This document shows positions 7,418 through 15,349 of a DNA stretch of 18,968 nt, in pieces; within the stretch, counting starts at the first letter, position 1, and each line of letters begins with the position of its first letter. The translations under genes and the position numbers were made by a program. Origin of the DNA: Anaerolineae bacterium (lineage in GTDB: Bacteria; Chloroflexota; Anaerolineae; Aggregatilineales; Phototrophicaceae); contig JACMMD010000598.1 of NCBI GenBank assembly GCA_014379235.1, positions 1 to 18,968 on the forward strand, read 5' to 3'. The notes under the pieces were generated by a model. It made no database searches. It had not been told where the DNA came from and saw only the letters and a program-made list of their open reading frames with translations.

Positions 7418-8764
7418 TTGGCGGACAAAAACGTTAATTACCCGGACATCCTCGGCTACCTAACTGGCGGAGAACGCTTTAGTGTCGGTGTCGTACAGGT
7501 GGCGTTGGCTTCGCGTCCGCGCATCGTTCGCGCCGGACGCCCGTTTGAAGTGGTAGTCCTCGCTCAAAATGCCTCAGACGCGAACGTCGATTTAACGATG
7601 ATTCTCAGCCTGCCCGAATACGATGCCAAGAAACAGAAAGACAGGTTCAAGACGAAGGTCAACCGCCTTGTCATCGGCCTTCATGCGGGCGAAGTGGGCT
7701 ATGTCGGCTTGCCCGTGATTTGCGCGGCAGATACCGCGCCGGGAGAAGGCTATAAAGTCGGTGTCCAAATCGAAGTCAAACCGTTAGGCAAACCGGGACG
7801 GGTTCGCAGCGCGCATGGCGGTGGCGAGGTCGATGTCGAGAGCCTGACACCGGAAATACAAGAAAAGCTAGCAGAACTCAAGAAGCTGAACTTTTCGGTG
7901 AAGTCGCGGCTTGGACTGAAAACCATCGTCGAAACCAACCTCACCGTCATGTCCGGCACGATTGGTAAGCTGTCTGATCTGCAAGCGGATTGGGTAAGTT
8001 TATGGACTCTGCGCGATCAACAGGACGATTCGCTGCTCATTCAACGTTATGGCAAGCTGTTTGGCGAAACCGTTCTACCCCAATTGCGGCGGCGCAAAGT
8101 TCTTACGCCTCTACTGGTCGAAACGCAAAAACGCTTCGAGGGGGCGGGCTATCCACTGCTGCCTGCTGAGGCGGCGGTCATCGCCAAGCTGCTAACCCTC
8201 ATCATTGAGTTCAGCTCACCGCGAGAAACCGGCCACGGCCCGCTGATGGCCGGGACTTACGACGTGTCGCTGTTCCTCGAATCGGAAGATTTGAAAGGGC
8301 TGCTGCGAACTCACAGCCTGCCAAGTTGGGCGGGGTCGATGCTGCGTGCGCTGGCCCGTGATGAACGTTTCGCAGAACAGCCCGTCCGTGTATTGACGGG
8401 CGAAGCCTACGATAACCTGCTGCGCGACGCGGTGGGCTATGCGTTCAAGCAGGTCATGGCCTCAACGGGCGAAAATCTCGGCAGCGATGCCGAGATGAAA
8501 CAGTATGCCGAACAGCTTGTTCACTCGCTGGCAGATGGCGGCCCGCTGGATTTTACACGGGTGTATCTGCCGCTGGTGTTGGGCGGCGTGCTGGTGTTCG
8601 ACCAGATCATCATGCCAGACGAAAATCTGAATGAGATGCTTGGCGCAATCGCGCAGTTGATCTACCAGCGTGATGCGGAGCGCGGCGAAGATAACGAACT
8701 CGTTTTCAACATGGCGCGTGGGATCATTGACCGCGCCCTAGCGAAATATGGGCTAGGGCTGTAA
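7418..8764 (+). CDS. Unknown protein A: beta-sandwich-like N-terminus plus helical domain; paralogue of the next gene
   Basis: Not recognised as a known family. 448 residues, no signal peptide or membrane segment. Residues about 10-16 carry YPDILGYLTGG, the same opening as the next gene. Residues about 35-130 look like an Ig-like or arrestin-like beta sandwich (PFEVVVLAQNASDANVDL, then LHAGEVGYVGLPV, then APGEGYKVGVQIEV). A Lys/Leu-rich helix follows, then a helical C-terminal domain with LLPAEAAVIAKLL (PAEA at 249-252) and YLPLVLGGV at 383-391, both conserved in the neighbour. The start must be TTG at 7418: an in-frame TGA lies at 7406-7408, no ATG or GTG intervenes, and the next gene begins at the same place in the alignment. 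The ribosome site is weak. It probably forms a transcription unit with the next two genes; function unknown. Confidence 0.8.
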   Translation: MADKNVNYPDILGYLTGGERFSVGVVQVALASRPRIVRAGRPFEVVVLAQNASDANVDLTMILSLPEYDAKKQKDRFKTKVNRLVIGLHAGEVGYVGLPVICAADTAPGEGYKVGVQIEVKPLGKPGRVRSAHGGGEVDVESLTPEIQEKLAELKKLNFSVKSRLGLKTIVETNLTVMSGTIGKLSDLQADWVSLWTLRDQQDDSLLIQRYGKLFGETVLPQLRRRKVLTPLLVETQKRFEGAGYPLLPAEAAVIAKLLTLIIEFSSPRETGHGPLMAGTYDVSLFLESEDLKGLLRTHSLPSWAGSMLRALARDERFAEQPVRVLTGEAYDNLLRDAVGYAFKQVMASTGENLGSDAEMKQYAEQLVHSLADGGPLDFTRVYLPLVLGGVLVFDQIIMPDENLNEMLGAIAQLIYQRDAERGEDNELVFNMARGIIDRALAKYGLGL

Positions 8765-8770
8765 AAGTCA

Positions 8771-8829
8771 TTAGCCGTTAGGTTACGCGAACCTCTTAGA
8801 AAGCTAACGGCTAAAAGCGAACCGCTTTT
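8771..8829 (+). other. Two hairpins in the gap between paralogues A and B
   Basis: TTAGCCGTTAG (8771-8781) pairs perfectly with CTAACGGCTAA (8804-8814), and a smaller GGTT/AACC pairing is nested inside. It is followed by AAAAGCG-AAC-CGCTTTT (8813-8829), a 7-bp stem with a 3-nt loop that ends just before the AAGGAG ribosome site (8831-8836) of gene B. The two stems share two bases, so they may compete. They could set the expression ratio of A to B or act as a partial terminator. Confidence 0.5.
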
Positions 8830-8842
8830 CAAGGAGTGGACG

Positions 8843-10135
8843 ATGGCAATTGAACCGATGTATCCCGATGTCCTTGGCGCGATTACAGGTGGTGCGCGAG
8901 TCAACATCGACAAGCTGCAATGTGCGCTCGGTGTGTTCCCGCGCCGTTCATACTTGAACCAGCCTGCCGAGTTGGTGCTGGTGCTGCAAAATATGGTCGA
9001 TCAAACTATGAAAGTTCAAGTCGCCGTACAGCTTCCGATTGAAAATGCGGAAGGGCGTCCGGCGGTGTTCGACGCACCCAAAACCTCGTTCGCTTTCAAC
9101 ATGGACGCAGGCGAAGTAAGCGCGCTGAGGATACCGATTCTGGCATTGTCACCCACGCCGCCGGGAGCGGATTATCCGGTTCGCGTGGCAGTACGCTATC
9201 GCGCACCGGAAGGTCGAGCGGTTCGTCTGGCCAGTGGTGGCGCGCCGCCAACGCTGATGAAGCTATCCCCGATCAAATTTCAGGTGTTGAAGGAAGTCGA
9301 GTTTTCGGCGGAGTTGTGGCACGGTTCGGCGGATATTCTGACGACCTACTTCGACATCGCGGCCAAAGCCATGCCCTTTCAAGAACACGAACTCAAGCCG
9401 CGCTATGACATCCTGTGGAGGCGCGAAGAAATGAACGAGGAACGCCGTCGCGTTCAGGAAAAAGCGCCGGATGCGCGCCGTGTTGCCTCGACATTCACGC
9501 AGGATAAGATTTTGCCCGCCGTGCTGTTCGCGGTAGAAGACCGTTACACACGCGGCGGATTAACCTTGAGTCCCGCTGAGGCACGGGCCATCACCAAGAT
9601 GATCGTCTATACACTGGATGGGCTGGCCCAGCGGGCCGACAAGCTCGACGTGAGAGACACCATCTGGTTTTCGACGCTGTGCCAGATTTTGCTGCACGAC
9701 CCTAAAATCGAAGAATGGGATAAGGGCGATCTAGTGGTCGAATATCTGCTGGAAGCGGCAGTTTATGACGCTATGATGATGGCCTACCGCATGATTGAAC
9801 CCATCGTCAAAGGCAATGTCGGCAATCAGGCTGACCGTGTGAGCTACACCAACCGCCTGCTGACATGGATGATCGGTCAAGGCGACTCCAACGTGAGCTA
9901 CATCTATCTGCCGTTGGCGATGGGCGGCGTGATGGTCAACCACAAAATCGGCATTCGTGGCGAAAGCCCGTGGTCGATTATCGACGAACTCCGCAAAACC
10001 TACGTCAACCGTTCGCGGCTGTTGAAAAACGATGAAGCGGCGGTGTTCGACATGCTCAACAAGATACTCGATCAGGAAGAAAAAGAAATGAAGCGCGCCG
10101 GAATCCGCCGCACCAGCACCGGCCAACTCGGGTAA
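8843..10135 (+). CDS. Unknown protein B: paralogue of protein A
   Basis: 430 residues, not recognised; it shares the plan of protein A from end to end with low identity. Shared points: MYPDVLGAITGG at the N-terminus; the beta-rich segment (AELVLVLQNMVDQTMKVQV, then MDAGEVSALRIPI, then PPGADYPVRVAVRY); RYTRGGLTLSPAEARAITKM (PAEA at 244-247); and YLPLAMGGV at 355-363 followed by a charged helical end. A distinctive charged helix near residues 189-215 (RREEMNEERRRVQEK) is not conserved in A. No signal peptide or membrane span. Start: ATG with a good AAGGAG 6 nt upstream, much better than gene A's, so B may be made in larger amount. The stop lies 10 nt before the membrane-protein gene. Tandem paralogues that have diverged this far often form heteromers; here that is only inference. 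Confidence 0.8.
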   Translation: MAIEPMYPDVLGAITGGARVNIDKLQCALGVFPRRSYLNQPAELVLVLQNMVDQTMKVQVAVQLPIENAEGRPAVFDAPKTSFAFNMDAGEVSALRIPILALSPTPPGADYPVRVAVRYRAPEGRAVRLASGGAPPTLMKLSPIKFQVLKEVEFSAELWHGSADILTTYFDIAAKAMPFQEHELKPRYDILWRREEMNEERRRVQEKAPDARRVASTFTQDKILPAVLFAVEDRYTRGGLTLSPAEARAITKMIVYTLDGLAQRADKLDVRDTIWFSTLCQILLHDPKIEEWDKGDLVVEYLLEAAVYDAMMMAYRMIEPIVKGNVGNQADRVSYTNRLLTWMIGQGDSNVSYIYLPLAMGGVMVNHKIGIRGESPWSIIDELRKTYVNRSRLLKNDEAAVFDMLNKILDQEEKEMKRAGIRRTSTGQLG

Positions 10136-10145
10136 GGGTTAATGT

Positions 10146-10547
10146 ATGCAAGCGTCAAAGATGTCAGCAGACCGTTTCATGGGCCGCCTACTGTGGATTG
10201 AAGAAGTGCCAGCGCCGCCGCGTCCGGTCAATGTCGACAATGCTCTACTCAGCAACCGGGCGGAACGCGCTTTTGGTTTTTCGCTGTTGTTTTCGGGTGT
10301 GCGCTGCATTTTGCAGTACGTGATTTTGCCGTTCGTGCTGCCATTGGTGGGCGTGGCCACCGAAGCCGCCCTGCCGATCTCGTTCGCGGTGAACCTATTG
10401 GCGATTGGCTTGATCGTCTATAGTTTGCGGCGCTTCTGGAAAATCGGCTATCGCTATCGCTGGCGCTATTTAGGCGTGGCGGTAGTCGCGCTGGCGATGC
10501 TGGTGGGCTTCATCGCGCTCGATGTGCAAAAGATTTTGCAGACTTGA
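10146..10547 (+). CDS. Small three-helix membrane protein, third gene of the A-B unit
   Basis: 133 residues, not recognised. A polar N-terminal tail of about 45 residues (with a Pro-rich EEVPAPPRPVNVDNALL stretch) precedes three hydrophobic helices at about 46-69, 75-96 and 107-126. The loop between helices 2 and 3 is very basic and aromatic (RRFWKIGYRYRWRYL), which by the positive-inside rule puts it in the cytosol. Start: ATG at 10146, six nt after AAGGG; the stop of protein B is only 10 nt upstream, so they are almost certainly co-transcribed. The short cytosolic tail or basic loop could anchor proteins A and B at the membrane, which is speculation. A later ATG at 10161 is possible. No transporter or enzyme motif is seen. 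Confidence 0.75.
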   Translation: MQASKMSADRFMGRLLWIEEVPAPPRPVNVDNALLSNRAERAFGFSLLFSGVRCILQYVILPFVLPLVGVATEAALPISFAVNLLAIGLIVYSLRRFWKIGYRYRWRYLGVAVVALAMLVGFIALDVQKILQT

Positions 10548-10592
10548 TAGCGGCTTAGAGACCATTTGAATATCTCGATTAGTGAGCATTTT

Positions 10593-10649
10593 GTAGGGGC
10601 AAACCTGTGTGTCTGCCCAAATTGGGCGAACACATAGGTTCGCCCCTAC
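10593..10649. repeat. GTAGGGGC/GCCCCTAC composite palindrome, copy 2
   Basis: A 57-bp element homologous to 2803-2862: each 26-nt arm has 24 identical bases between copies, while the loop (AAATT here) differs. The arms pair with each other in 20 of 26 positions or more, counting G-T. In the right sub-hairpin the pair C2842/G2853 of copy 1 is replaced by A10629/T10640, a compensatory change that keeps the stem. Confidence 0.85.
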
Positions 10650-10731
10650 CAGAGTAACTGTTTTCAAATAGCGGCATAGACTTTTAGATTTCGGCAACGC
10701 CGCGCAAATACAATATTTACGAGGATGGGCC

Positions 10732-10737
10732 TATACT
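10732..10737 (+). promoter_or_regulatory. Probable -10 box of clpC1
   Basis: TATACT matches the consensus at five of six positions. No -35 is evident at the right distance (TACAAT at 10709-10714 is poor), so the promoter is either activator dependent or weak. It would give a leader of about 120 nt containing the inverted repeats listed for this gap. Confidence 0.35.
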
Positions 10738-10777
10738 AAAATCATGGGGAATTATTTTCTATTCCCTATCCCTCTCT

Positions 10778-10803
10778 TTTTGCCCGCAATCTTTTGCCTG
10801 CAA
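10778..10803 (+). promoter_or_regulatory. Two tandem palindromic TTTTGCCYGCAA sites in the clpC1 leader
   Basis: TTTTGCCCGCAA (10778-10789) and TTTTGCCTGCAA (10792-10803) are in direct orientation, 14 nt apart. Each has the inner symmetry TTGC-N2-GCAA, typical of dimeric repressor half-sites. They lie 60-85 nt upstream of the clpC1 start, downstream of the probable -10 box. Confidence 0.4.
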
Positions 10804-10862
10804 AACCAAGAGAGTTTTCGTAACTGACATCGTACATCGATAGTCGCAAGGACAATACTGAG

Positions 10863-13394
10863 ATGATGCGTTTTGAACGTTTCACGGAGCGCGCCCAAGA
10901 CGCTGCGGCGAGAGCCTATGAAATCTTGCAGCGCTACGGACACAATCAAGTCGATACTGAACACATTTTATTGGCCCTGCTGGAACAAACGGACGGCGTT
11001 ATCCCGCAGATTTTAGAGCGGCTCGGCGTGGACATCACCGCCATGCGGACGCGCCTCGACCAGATTTTGCGCGCCAGCCCGAAAGCGTCCATCTACGGCG
11101 GCGGCACGGGTCAGGTGTTCATCACTCCGCGAGTGAAGCGGATTATCGACCTCTCCAATGAAGAGGCCAACCGCCTGCATGACGAGTACATTTCTACCGA
11201 ACACATCTTTTTGGCGATCCTCAGCGAGCGGACTACCGCCGTCGCCAAACTTCTCACCGACGCTGGCATCACCCGCGAACGGGTGAACGACGCTGTGAAA
11301 GATGTTCGCGGCGGCCAGCGTGTGACCGATCCCCAATCCGAAACGCGCTACCGCACGCTTGAGAAATACAGCCGCGACCTCACACGCATGGCCATGGAAG
11401 GCAAGCTCGATCCGGTAATCGGGCGCGACAGCGAAATCCTGCGCGTGATTCAAGTCCTCAGCCGCCGCACCAAGAACAATCCGGTGCTGATTGGTGAGGC
11501 TGGCGTGGGTAAGACGGCTATTGTCGAAGGCTTGGCGCAGAAGATTGCTAACGGCGACGTGCCGGAAATTCTGCAAGGCAAGCGCGTCATGAGCTTAGAC
11601 TTAGGCGGGATGCTGGCGGGCAGCCGCTTCAGGGGCGAATTTGAAGAGCGCCTCAAGACCTCGATTGACGAAGTACAGCGCGCTGCGGGCGAGATCATCC
11701 TGTTCATTGACGAACTGCATCAGGTCGTCGGCGCAGGCGCGGCTCAAGGCGCGTTGGATGCGGGCAATATGATGAAGCCAGCGTTGGCGCGTGGGGAACT
11801 GCAATGTATCGGCGCGACCACGCTCGATGAGTATCGCAACTACATCGAGAAAGACAGCGCGCTAGACCGTCGTTTCGCGCCTGTGTTCGTGGAAGAGCCG
11901 AGCGTCGAAGATACTATCGACATGCTCTACGGCCTGCGTGATCGCTATGAGGCGCATCACAAGGTCAGCATCAGTGATGAGGCAGTGGTAGCGGCGGCTC
12001 GTCTGGCAGATCGCTATGTCACTGACCGCAAGCTGCCCGATAAGGCCATTGACCTGTTGGACGAAGCGGCGGCCAGCCTGCGCGTGGCGCTGTACTCGAT
12101 GCCGCCGGAACTCAAAGAACTCAAGGACATGATTACGCGGCTGAAGGCAGACGAAGAAGCCGCTGGTATGGCCCGCGAGTACGAGCAGGCGGCGGAATAT
12201 AAGATGCGCCGTTTGCAGATGGAAGAAGACTACGAGCGCGAACGTGGCCAATGGCAGCGTGAGCATACGCTCGATGAAGTAGTAGACCCCGAAGACATCG
12301 CCTCGGTGGTGGCGCAATGGACGGGCATCCCCGTCAATCAGGTGTTGGAGACCGAGAGCGAAAAGCTGCTGCGAATGGAAGATGCCCTGCATGAGCGCGT
12401 CATCGGCCAAGATCGCGGCGTTGAAGCGTTGTCCGATGCGATTCGTCGTGCGCGCAGCGGCCTGAAAGACCCGAAACGTCCGATTGGCTCGTTCATCTTC
12501 TTAGGCGCAAGCGGCGTCGGCAAAACCGAACTGGCGAAAGCGCTGGCGGAGTATCTTTTTGACGATGAAGAAGCGCTGATTCGCATTGATATGAGCGAAT
12601 ACCGCGAACAGCACACGGCCAGCCGTTTGTTCGGCGCGCCGCCGGGATATGTGGGCTACGAAGACGGCGGTCAGCTCACCGAAGCGGTACGCCGCCGCCC
12701 CTATCGTGTGGTGCTGTTTGACGAGATCGAGAAGGCGCATCCCGACGTGTGGAACGCGCTGCTGCAAATCCTCGAAGATGGCCGCCTGACCGATGGTCAA
12801 GGGCGCGTGGTGGATTTCCGCAACACAATCATCATCATGACTAGCAATCTCGGTACGGAGTTTGCACGGCGCAGCGGTGCGCTGGGCTTCGTGCAAGCGG
12901 ACGACGCTCAGGCGGTGGCCGATCATCAGAAGATCGAAAAGGCCATGCGCGACACCTTCCGCCCCGAATTCCTGAACCGTATTGATGAAGTCATCATCTT
13001 CAAAACGCTGTCGCTGGAAGAGGTCGAGCGCATTGTTGAAATACAAATGCGCGAGATTTCCGTCCGTCTAGAAGACGCCGGTCTGATCGTAACTCTGACC
13101 GAACGGGCGCGGCAGTGGGTTGCTGCTCGTGGCTTCGACCCACAGTTTGGAGCGCGGCCACTGCGCCGAACGCTCCAGCGTTTTGTCGAAAACCCGTTGA
13201 GTACCCAACTGCTTAAGGGCGAGTTCCGGCGCGGTGATATGATCGTCATTGACGAGACCGATGGCCGGTTGGTGTTCGAGCACGACCACAGCACCGACTT
13301 CCATCAAGAGCAAGAGGAAGACTACACGCAGCAGAACGGTGCGAGTTATCCGGCGGATTACAGCGTCGTTGAAGAAGACATCGAGCAGGAATAA
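10863..13394 (+). CDS. clpC: ATP-dependent unfoldase ClpC, copy 1 (Hsp100 family)
   Basis: A hexameric AAA+ unfoldase that feeds proteins to ClpP; ClpP is not in this window. 843 residues. The N-domain has two Clp_N repeats (TEHILLALL near 33 and TEHIFLAIL near 113). D1 has Walker A GEAGVGKT at 211-218 and Walker B Asp283-Glu284. The short middle domain carries the UVR-like [15 protein letters not shown], as in ClpC and unlike the long ClpB coiled coil. D2 has GASGVGKT at 548-555 and Walker B Asp620-Glu621. The ClpP-docking loop is LGF at 674-676. The tail is strongly acidic and polar (from about residue 808, ending EEDIEQE), longer than usual. Start: ATG 10863, with AAGGA 10 nt upstream; ATG 10866 is the alternative. 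The N-domain is more diverged than that of the second copy, suggesting different adaptors. Confidence 0.93.
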   Translation: MMRFERFTERAQDAAARAYEILQRYGHNQVDTEHILLALLEQTDGVIPQILERLGVDITAMRTRLDQILRASPKASIYGGGTGQVFITPRVKRIIDLSNEEANRLHDEYISTEHIFLAILSERTTAVAKLLTDAGITRERVNDAVKDVRGGQRVTDPQSETRYRTLEKYSRDLTRMAMEGKLDPVIGRDSEILRVIQVLSRRTKNNPVLIGEAGVGKTAIVEGLAQKIANGDVPEILQGKRVMSLDLGGMLAGSRFRGEFEERLKTSIDEVQRAAGEIILFIDELHQVVGAGAAQGALDAGNMMKPALARGELQCIGATTLDEYRNYIEKDSALDRRFAPVFVEEPSVEDTIDMLYGLRDRYEAHHKVSISDEAVVAAARLADRYVTDRKLPDKAIDLLDEAAASLRVALYSMPPELKELKDMITRLKADEEAAGMAREYEQAAEYKMRRLQMEEDYERERGQWQREHTLDEVVDPEDIASVVAQWTGIPVNQVLETESEKLLRMEDALHERVIGQDRGVEALSDAIRRARSGLKDPKRPIGSFIFLGASGVGKTELAKALAEYLFDDEEALIRIDMSEYREQHTASRLFGAPPGYVGYEDGGQLTEAVRRRPYRVVLFDEIEKAHPDVWNALLQILEDGRLTDGQGRVVDFRNTIIIMTSNLGTEFARRSGALGFVQADDAQAVADHQKIEKAMRDTFRPEFLNRIDEVIIFKTLSLEEVERIVEIQMREISVRLEDAGLIVTLTERARQWVAARGFDPQFGARPLRRTLQRFVENPLSTQLLKGEFRRGDMIVIDETDGRLVFEHDHSTDFHQEQEEDYTQQNGASYPADYSVVEEDIEQE

Positions 13395-13422
13395 CAAGCC
13401 GCGCATGTTCAGGGTGTAATTT

Positions 13423-13449
13423 GTAGGGGCGACCCGCTAGGTCGCCCTA
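13423..13449. repeat. GTAGGGGC-family hairpin after clpC1
   Basis: GTAGGGGCGACC is followed by a 5-nt loop and GGTCGCCCTA. The stem GGGCGACC/GGTCGCCC is perfect, but the right end has lost one C of the usual GCCCCTAC. It begins 29 nt after the clpC1 stop and probably contributes to transcript ending, although no T-run follows. Confidence 0.75.
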
Positions 13450-13473
13450 TGCGACATGCAGTCCATCACTAAG

Positions 13474-13504
13474 AGTAGGAGCGAGATTAAGACCTGCTCC
13501 TACT
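13474..13504. repeat. GTAGGAGC/GCTCCTAC hairpin
   Basis: AGTAGGAGC (13474-13482) and GCTCCTACT (13496-13504) form a perfect 9-bp stem with a 13-nt loop. The ends resemble the GTAGGGGC family with one changed base (GGGG to GGAG) on both sides, so the pairing is kept. It may be a sister family. Confidence 0.6.
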
Positions 13505-13611
13505 GGTTCTCCTTACCCATATTCATCAATGCATTACATCAACATTGGCTTGTGATAAGTTTGAGACGTAAACCTCATATGTTCGCCTCGACAATATTAT
13601 TCGATTCTTGT

Positions 13612-13640
13612 TTGCCAGTTCCGTGCCCTCTAGGTATAAT
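13612..13640 (+). promoter_or_regulatory. Promoter of the S1-domain gene
   Basis: TTGCCA (13612-13617), a 17-nt spacer and TATAAT (13635-13640): five of six and six of six matches at ideal spacing, the best housekeeping promoter in the window. Transcription would start near 13647, giving a leader of about 32 nt. Confidence 0.75.
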
Positions 13641-13662
13641 GTACCCTGTACCCACTTGTGCG

Positions 13663-13669
13663 GGAGAGG
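13663..13669 (+). promoter_or_regulatory. Ribosome binding site choosing the S1 start
   Basis: GGAGAGG lies 9 nt before the ATG at 13679. An in-frame GTG at 13658 would include this site in the coding region and would have almost no leader after the promoter, so ATG 13679 is preferred. Confidence 0.65.
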
Positions 13670-13678
13670 CAATTTTTT

Positions 13679-15349
13679 ATGAACTCCGATCAGCCCGGAT
13701 TGGGAGCGCCCGAAGAACTTGAATCGGGTTCACCAGTCGCCGAGCCATCACACTCGCAGGCAGAAGAAAACGCAGAGGTTTCTCCGGCGGATGTTCCATC
13801 AATGTCGGGACGCAGCGTCGAAGCCATTGCTGCCGATGAGGTGCTAGCGGCTATGTTTGCCGAGACTGCGGACGAGCCGGAGTCAGACGTAGACGAGCCT
13901 GACGAAGCGCCCGAAGAGACTTCTGACTTTGGCGACTTTGGCGAAGAAATCAGCGCTGTGGACACCGAAGAAGCCGCTCTCCCGACGAGTCAGGATGAGG
14001 CGCAAACTGCACCACCAGCGCTATCCGAGCCGCAAGCTGCACAATCGGAGAAACCTGGCAGCAAGCGTCCGCAGCGCGGTGAGATTATTGAAGCGGCTAC
14101 CGTTATTGAAACTGCCGTCAGCCATGTCGTCGTTGATCTTGGTGACGGTTTGCGCGGCGTCATTCCCGGACGCGAACTCGAACGCATGAGCCGCAAGATG
14201 GTCGAAGAGCTGGCCGTCGGCGTGACCGTGCCTGTGTTCGTCATTCAGCAGCGCGACCCCAACGGCGATACGATAGTATCGGTCAACCGCGCCGTCGAAG
14301 AAATGGACTGGCGCGATGCCGAACGCTACCGCGAATCGCAGGAAGTCTACGAGAGCCGCGTCGCAGGGTATAACAAAGGCGGGCTGATCGTCCGCTTTGG
14401 CCGTGTGCGCGGGTTCGTACCCCAGAGCCAATTAAGCATGGATCGCCGCCGCGCCCTCGAAGGCCAAACGCCAGAGGAACGCTGGGGCGGCATGGTCAAT
14501 GAAGCAATTGCCGTCAAGGTGATGGAAGTTGACCGCGCCCGCAACCGCCTGATTTTATCGGAGCGGGCCGCCTCGCGTGAAGCGCGTGAGAAGCGTAAAG
14601 AAGCCCTCGTCGGTGAACTGGGCGTCGGTGAAATCCGCACCGGGCGCGTGGTTAGCCTTGAAGACTTCGGCGCGTTTGTCGATGTTGGCGGCGCGGAAGG
14701 TCTGGTACATCTCACCGAACTCTCGTGGAAGCACCTGACTCACCCGCGTGAGATGCTCGCGGTTGGACAAGAAGTGCAGGTCGAGATCATCAGCGTAGAC
14801 CGCAACCAGAAGCGCATCGGCCTCAGTATGCGCCGCTTGGAGCGCGACCCGTGGGATGCAGTAGCCATCGACTTTGAAGTGGGACAGTTGGTGCGCGGGC
14901 GCGTGACCAAGCTCACCAAGTTCGGCGCGTTCGCTCAATTGGTGGATGTGCCCGAAGTCGAAGGGCTGATTCACATCTCGGAACTATCCGATCAGCGCGT
15001 CAAACATCCGCGTGAAGTCGTCAACGAAGGCGACATCATGACGCTGCGTATCGTCAAAATGGACATCAAAGACCGTCGTCTCGGTCTCAGTTTGAAGGCG
15101 GTCAACTCTGCCGAATATCTTGACAGTGACCTCAGCCGCTTTGCCGCAGAAGCCCAGATGGACGAAGAGGGCGACAGCGGCAGCACGTCGGAAGAACGAT
15201 ACGACGGCACGATGGAGGACACCTACGACGAAGTTATGGACGAAGACATCGAGGCAACCGCCGCACAGGTTACAGAGGGTGTCGATGATGGCGCAGCGCC
15301 GGATGTTGAAAGCGATGTTTCCGGTGAGGAAGAAGCCGATACGAACTAA
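13679..15349 (+). CDS. rpsA: S1-domain RNA-binding protein, bS1-like, with acidic ends
   Basis: RNA-binding protein with four S1 (OB-fold) repeats, the plan of short bS1 proteins that help mRNA bind the 30S subunit. 556 residues. Repeats fall at about 130-205, 219-296, 317-387 and 400-475. The last two are canonical (GRVVSLEDFGAFVDVGG, then GLVHLTELS; GRVTKLTKFGAFAQL, then GLIHISELS); the first two lack the GAF motif and are more diverged, as is usual for the ribosome-binding repeats. Repeats are flanked by about 130 acidic, Ser/Glu/Ala-rich N-terminal residues and an 80-residue acidic tail ending EEEADTN, both probably disordered. It has its own strong promoter and ribosome site. The name rpsA is by architecture; another S1-family regulator is possible. 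It lies between the two clpC genes. Confidence 0.85.
   Translation: MNSDQPGLGAPEELESGSPVAEPSHSQAEENAEVSPADVPSMSGRSVEAIAADEVLAAMFAETADEPESDVDEPDEAPEETSDFGDFGEEISAVDTEEAALPTSQDEAQTAPPALSEPQAAQSEKPGSKRPQRGEIIEAATVIETAVSHVVVDLGDGLRGVIPGRELERMSRKMVEELAVGVTVPVFVIQQRDPNGDTIVSVNRAVEEMDWRDAERYRESQEVYESRVAGYNKGGLIVRFGRVRGFVPQSQLSMDRRRALEGQTPEERWGGMVNEAIAVKVMEVDRARNRLILSERAASREAREKRKEALVGELGVGEIRTGRVVSLEDFGAFVDVGGAEGLVHLTELSWKHLTHPREMLAVGQEVQVEIISVDRNQKRIGLSMRRLERDPWDAVAIDFEVGQLVRGRVTKLTKFGAFAQLVDVPEVEGLIHISELSDQRVKHPREVVNEGDIMTLRIVKMDIKDRRLGLSLKAVNSAEYLDSDLSRFAAEAQMDEEGDSGSTSEERYDGTMEDTYDEVMDEDIEATAAQVTEGVDDGAAPDVESDVSGEEEADTN

Larger units (their letters stand above)
10548..10862. other. 315-nt gap before clpC1: repeat, promoter and operator-like sites
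   Basis: No gene seen. From left to right: TAGCGGCTTAGA (10548-10559), partly repeated as TAGCGGCATAGA (10669-10680); a GTAGGGGC composite palindrome (10593-10649); a probable -10 box TATACT (10732-10737); an inverted repeat GGGAAT-N8-ATTCCC (10747-10766); and two TTTTGCC(C/T)GCAA sites (10778-10789, 10792-10803). I found no CIRCE or CtsR heptad-type heat-shock operator. Confidence 0.6.

Noticed and set aside
11013..11576. 187-residue ORF opposite clpC1, with others at 11862-12410 and 12501-13046
   Set aside because: All mirror conserved clpC coding sequence on the other strand and lack ribosome sites.
13456..13722. 88-residue ORF between clpC1 and the S1 gene
   Set aside because: It runs through a repeat hairpin and the S1 promoter and overlaps the S1 start in another frame; no ribosome site.
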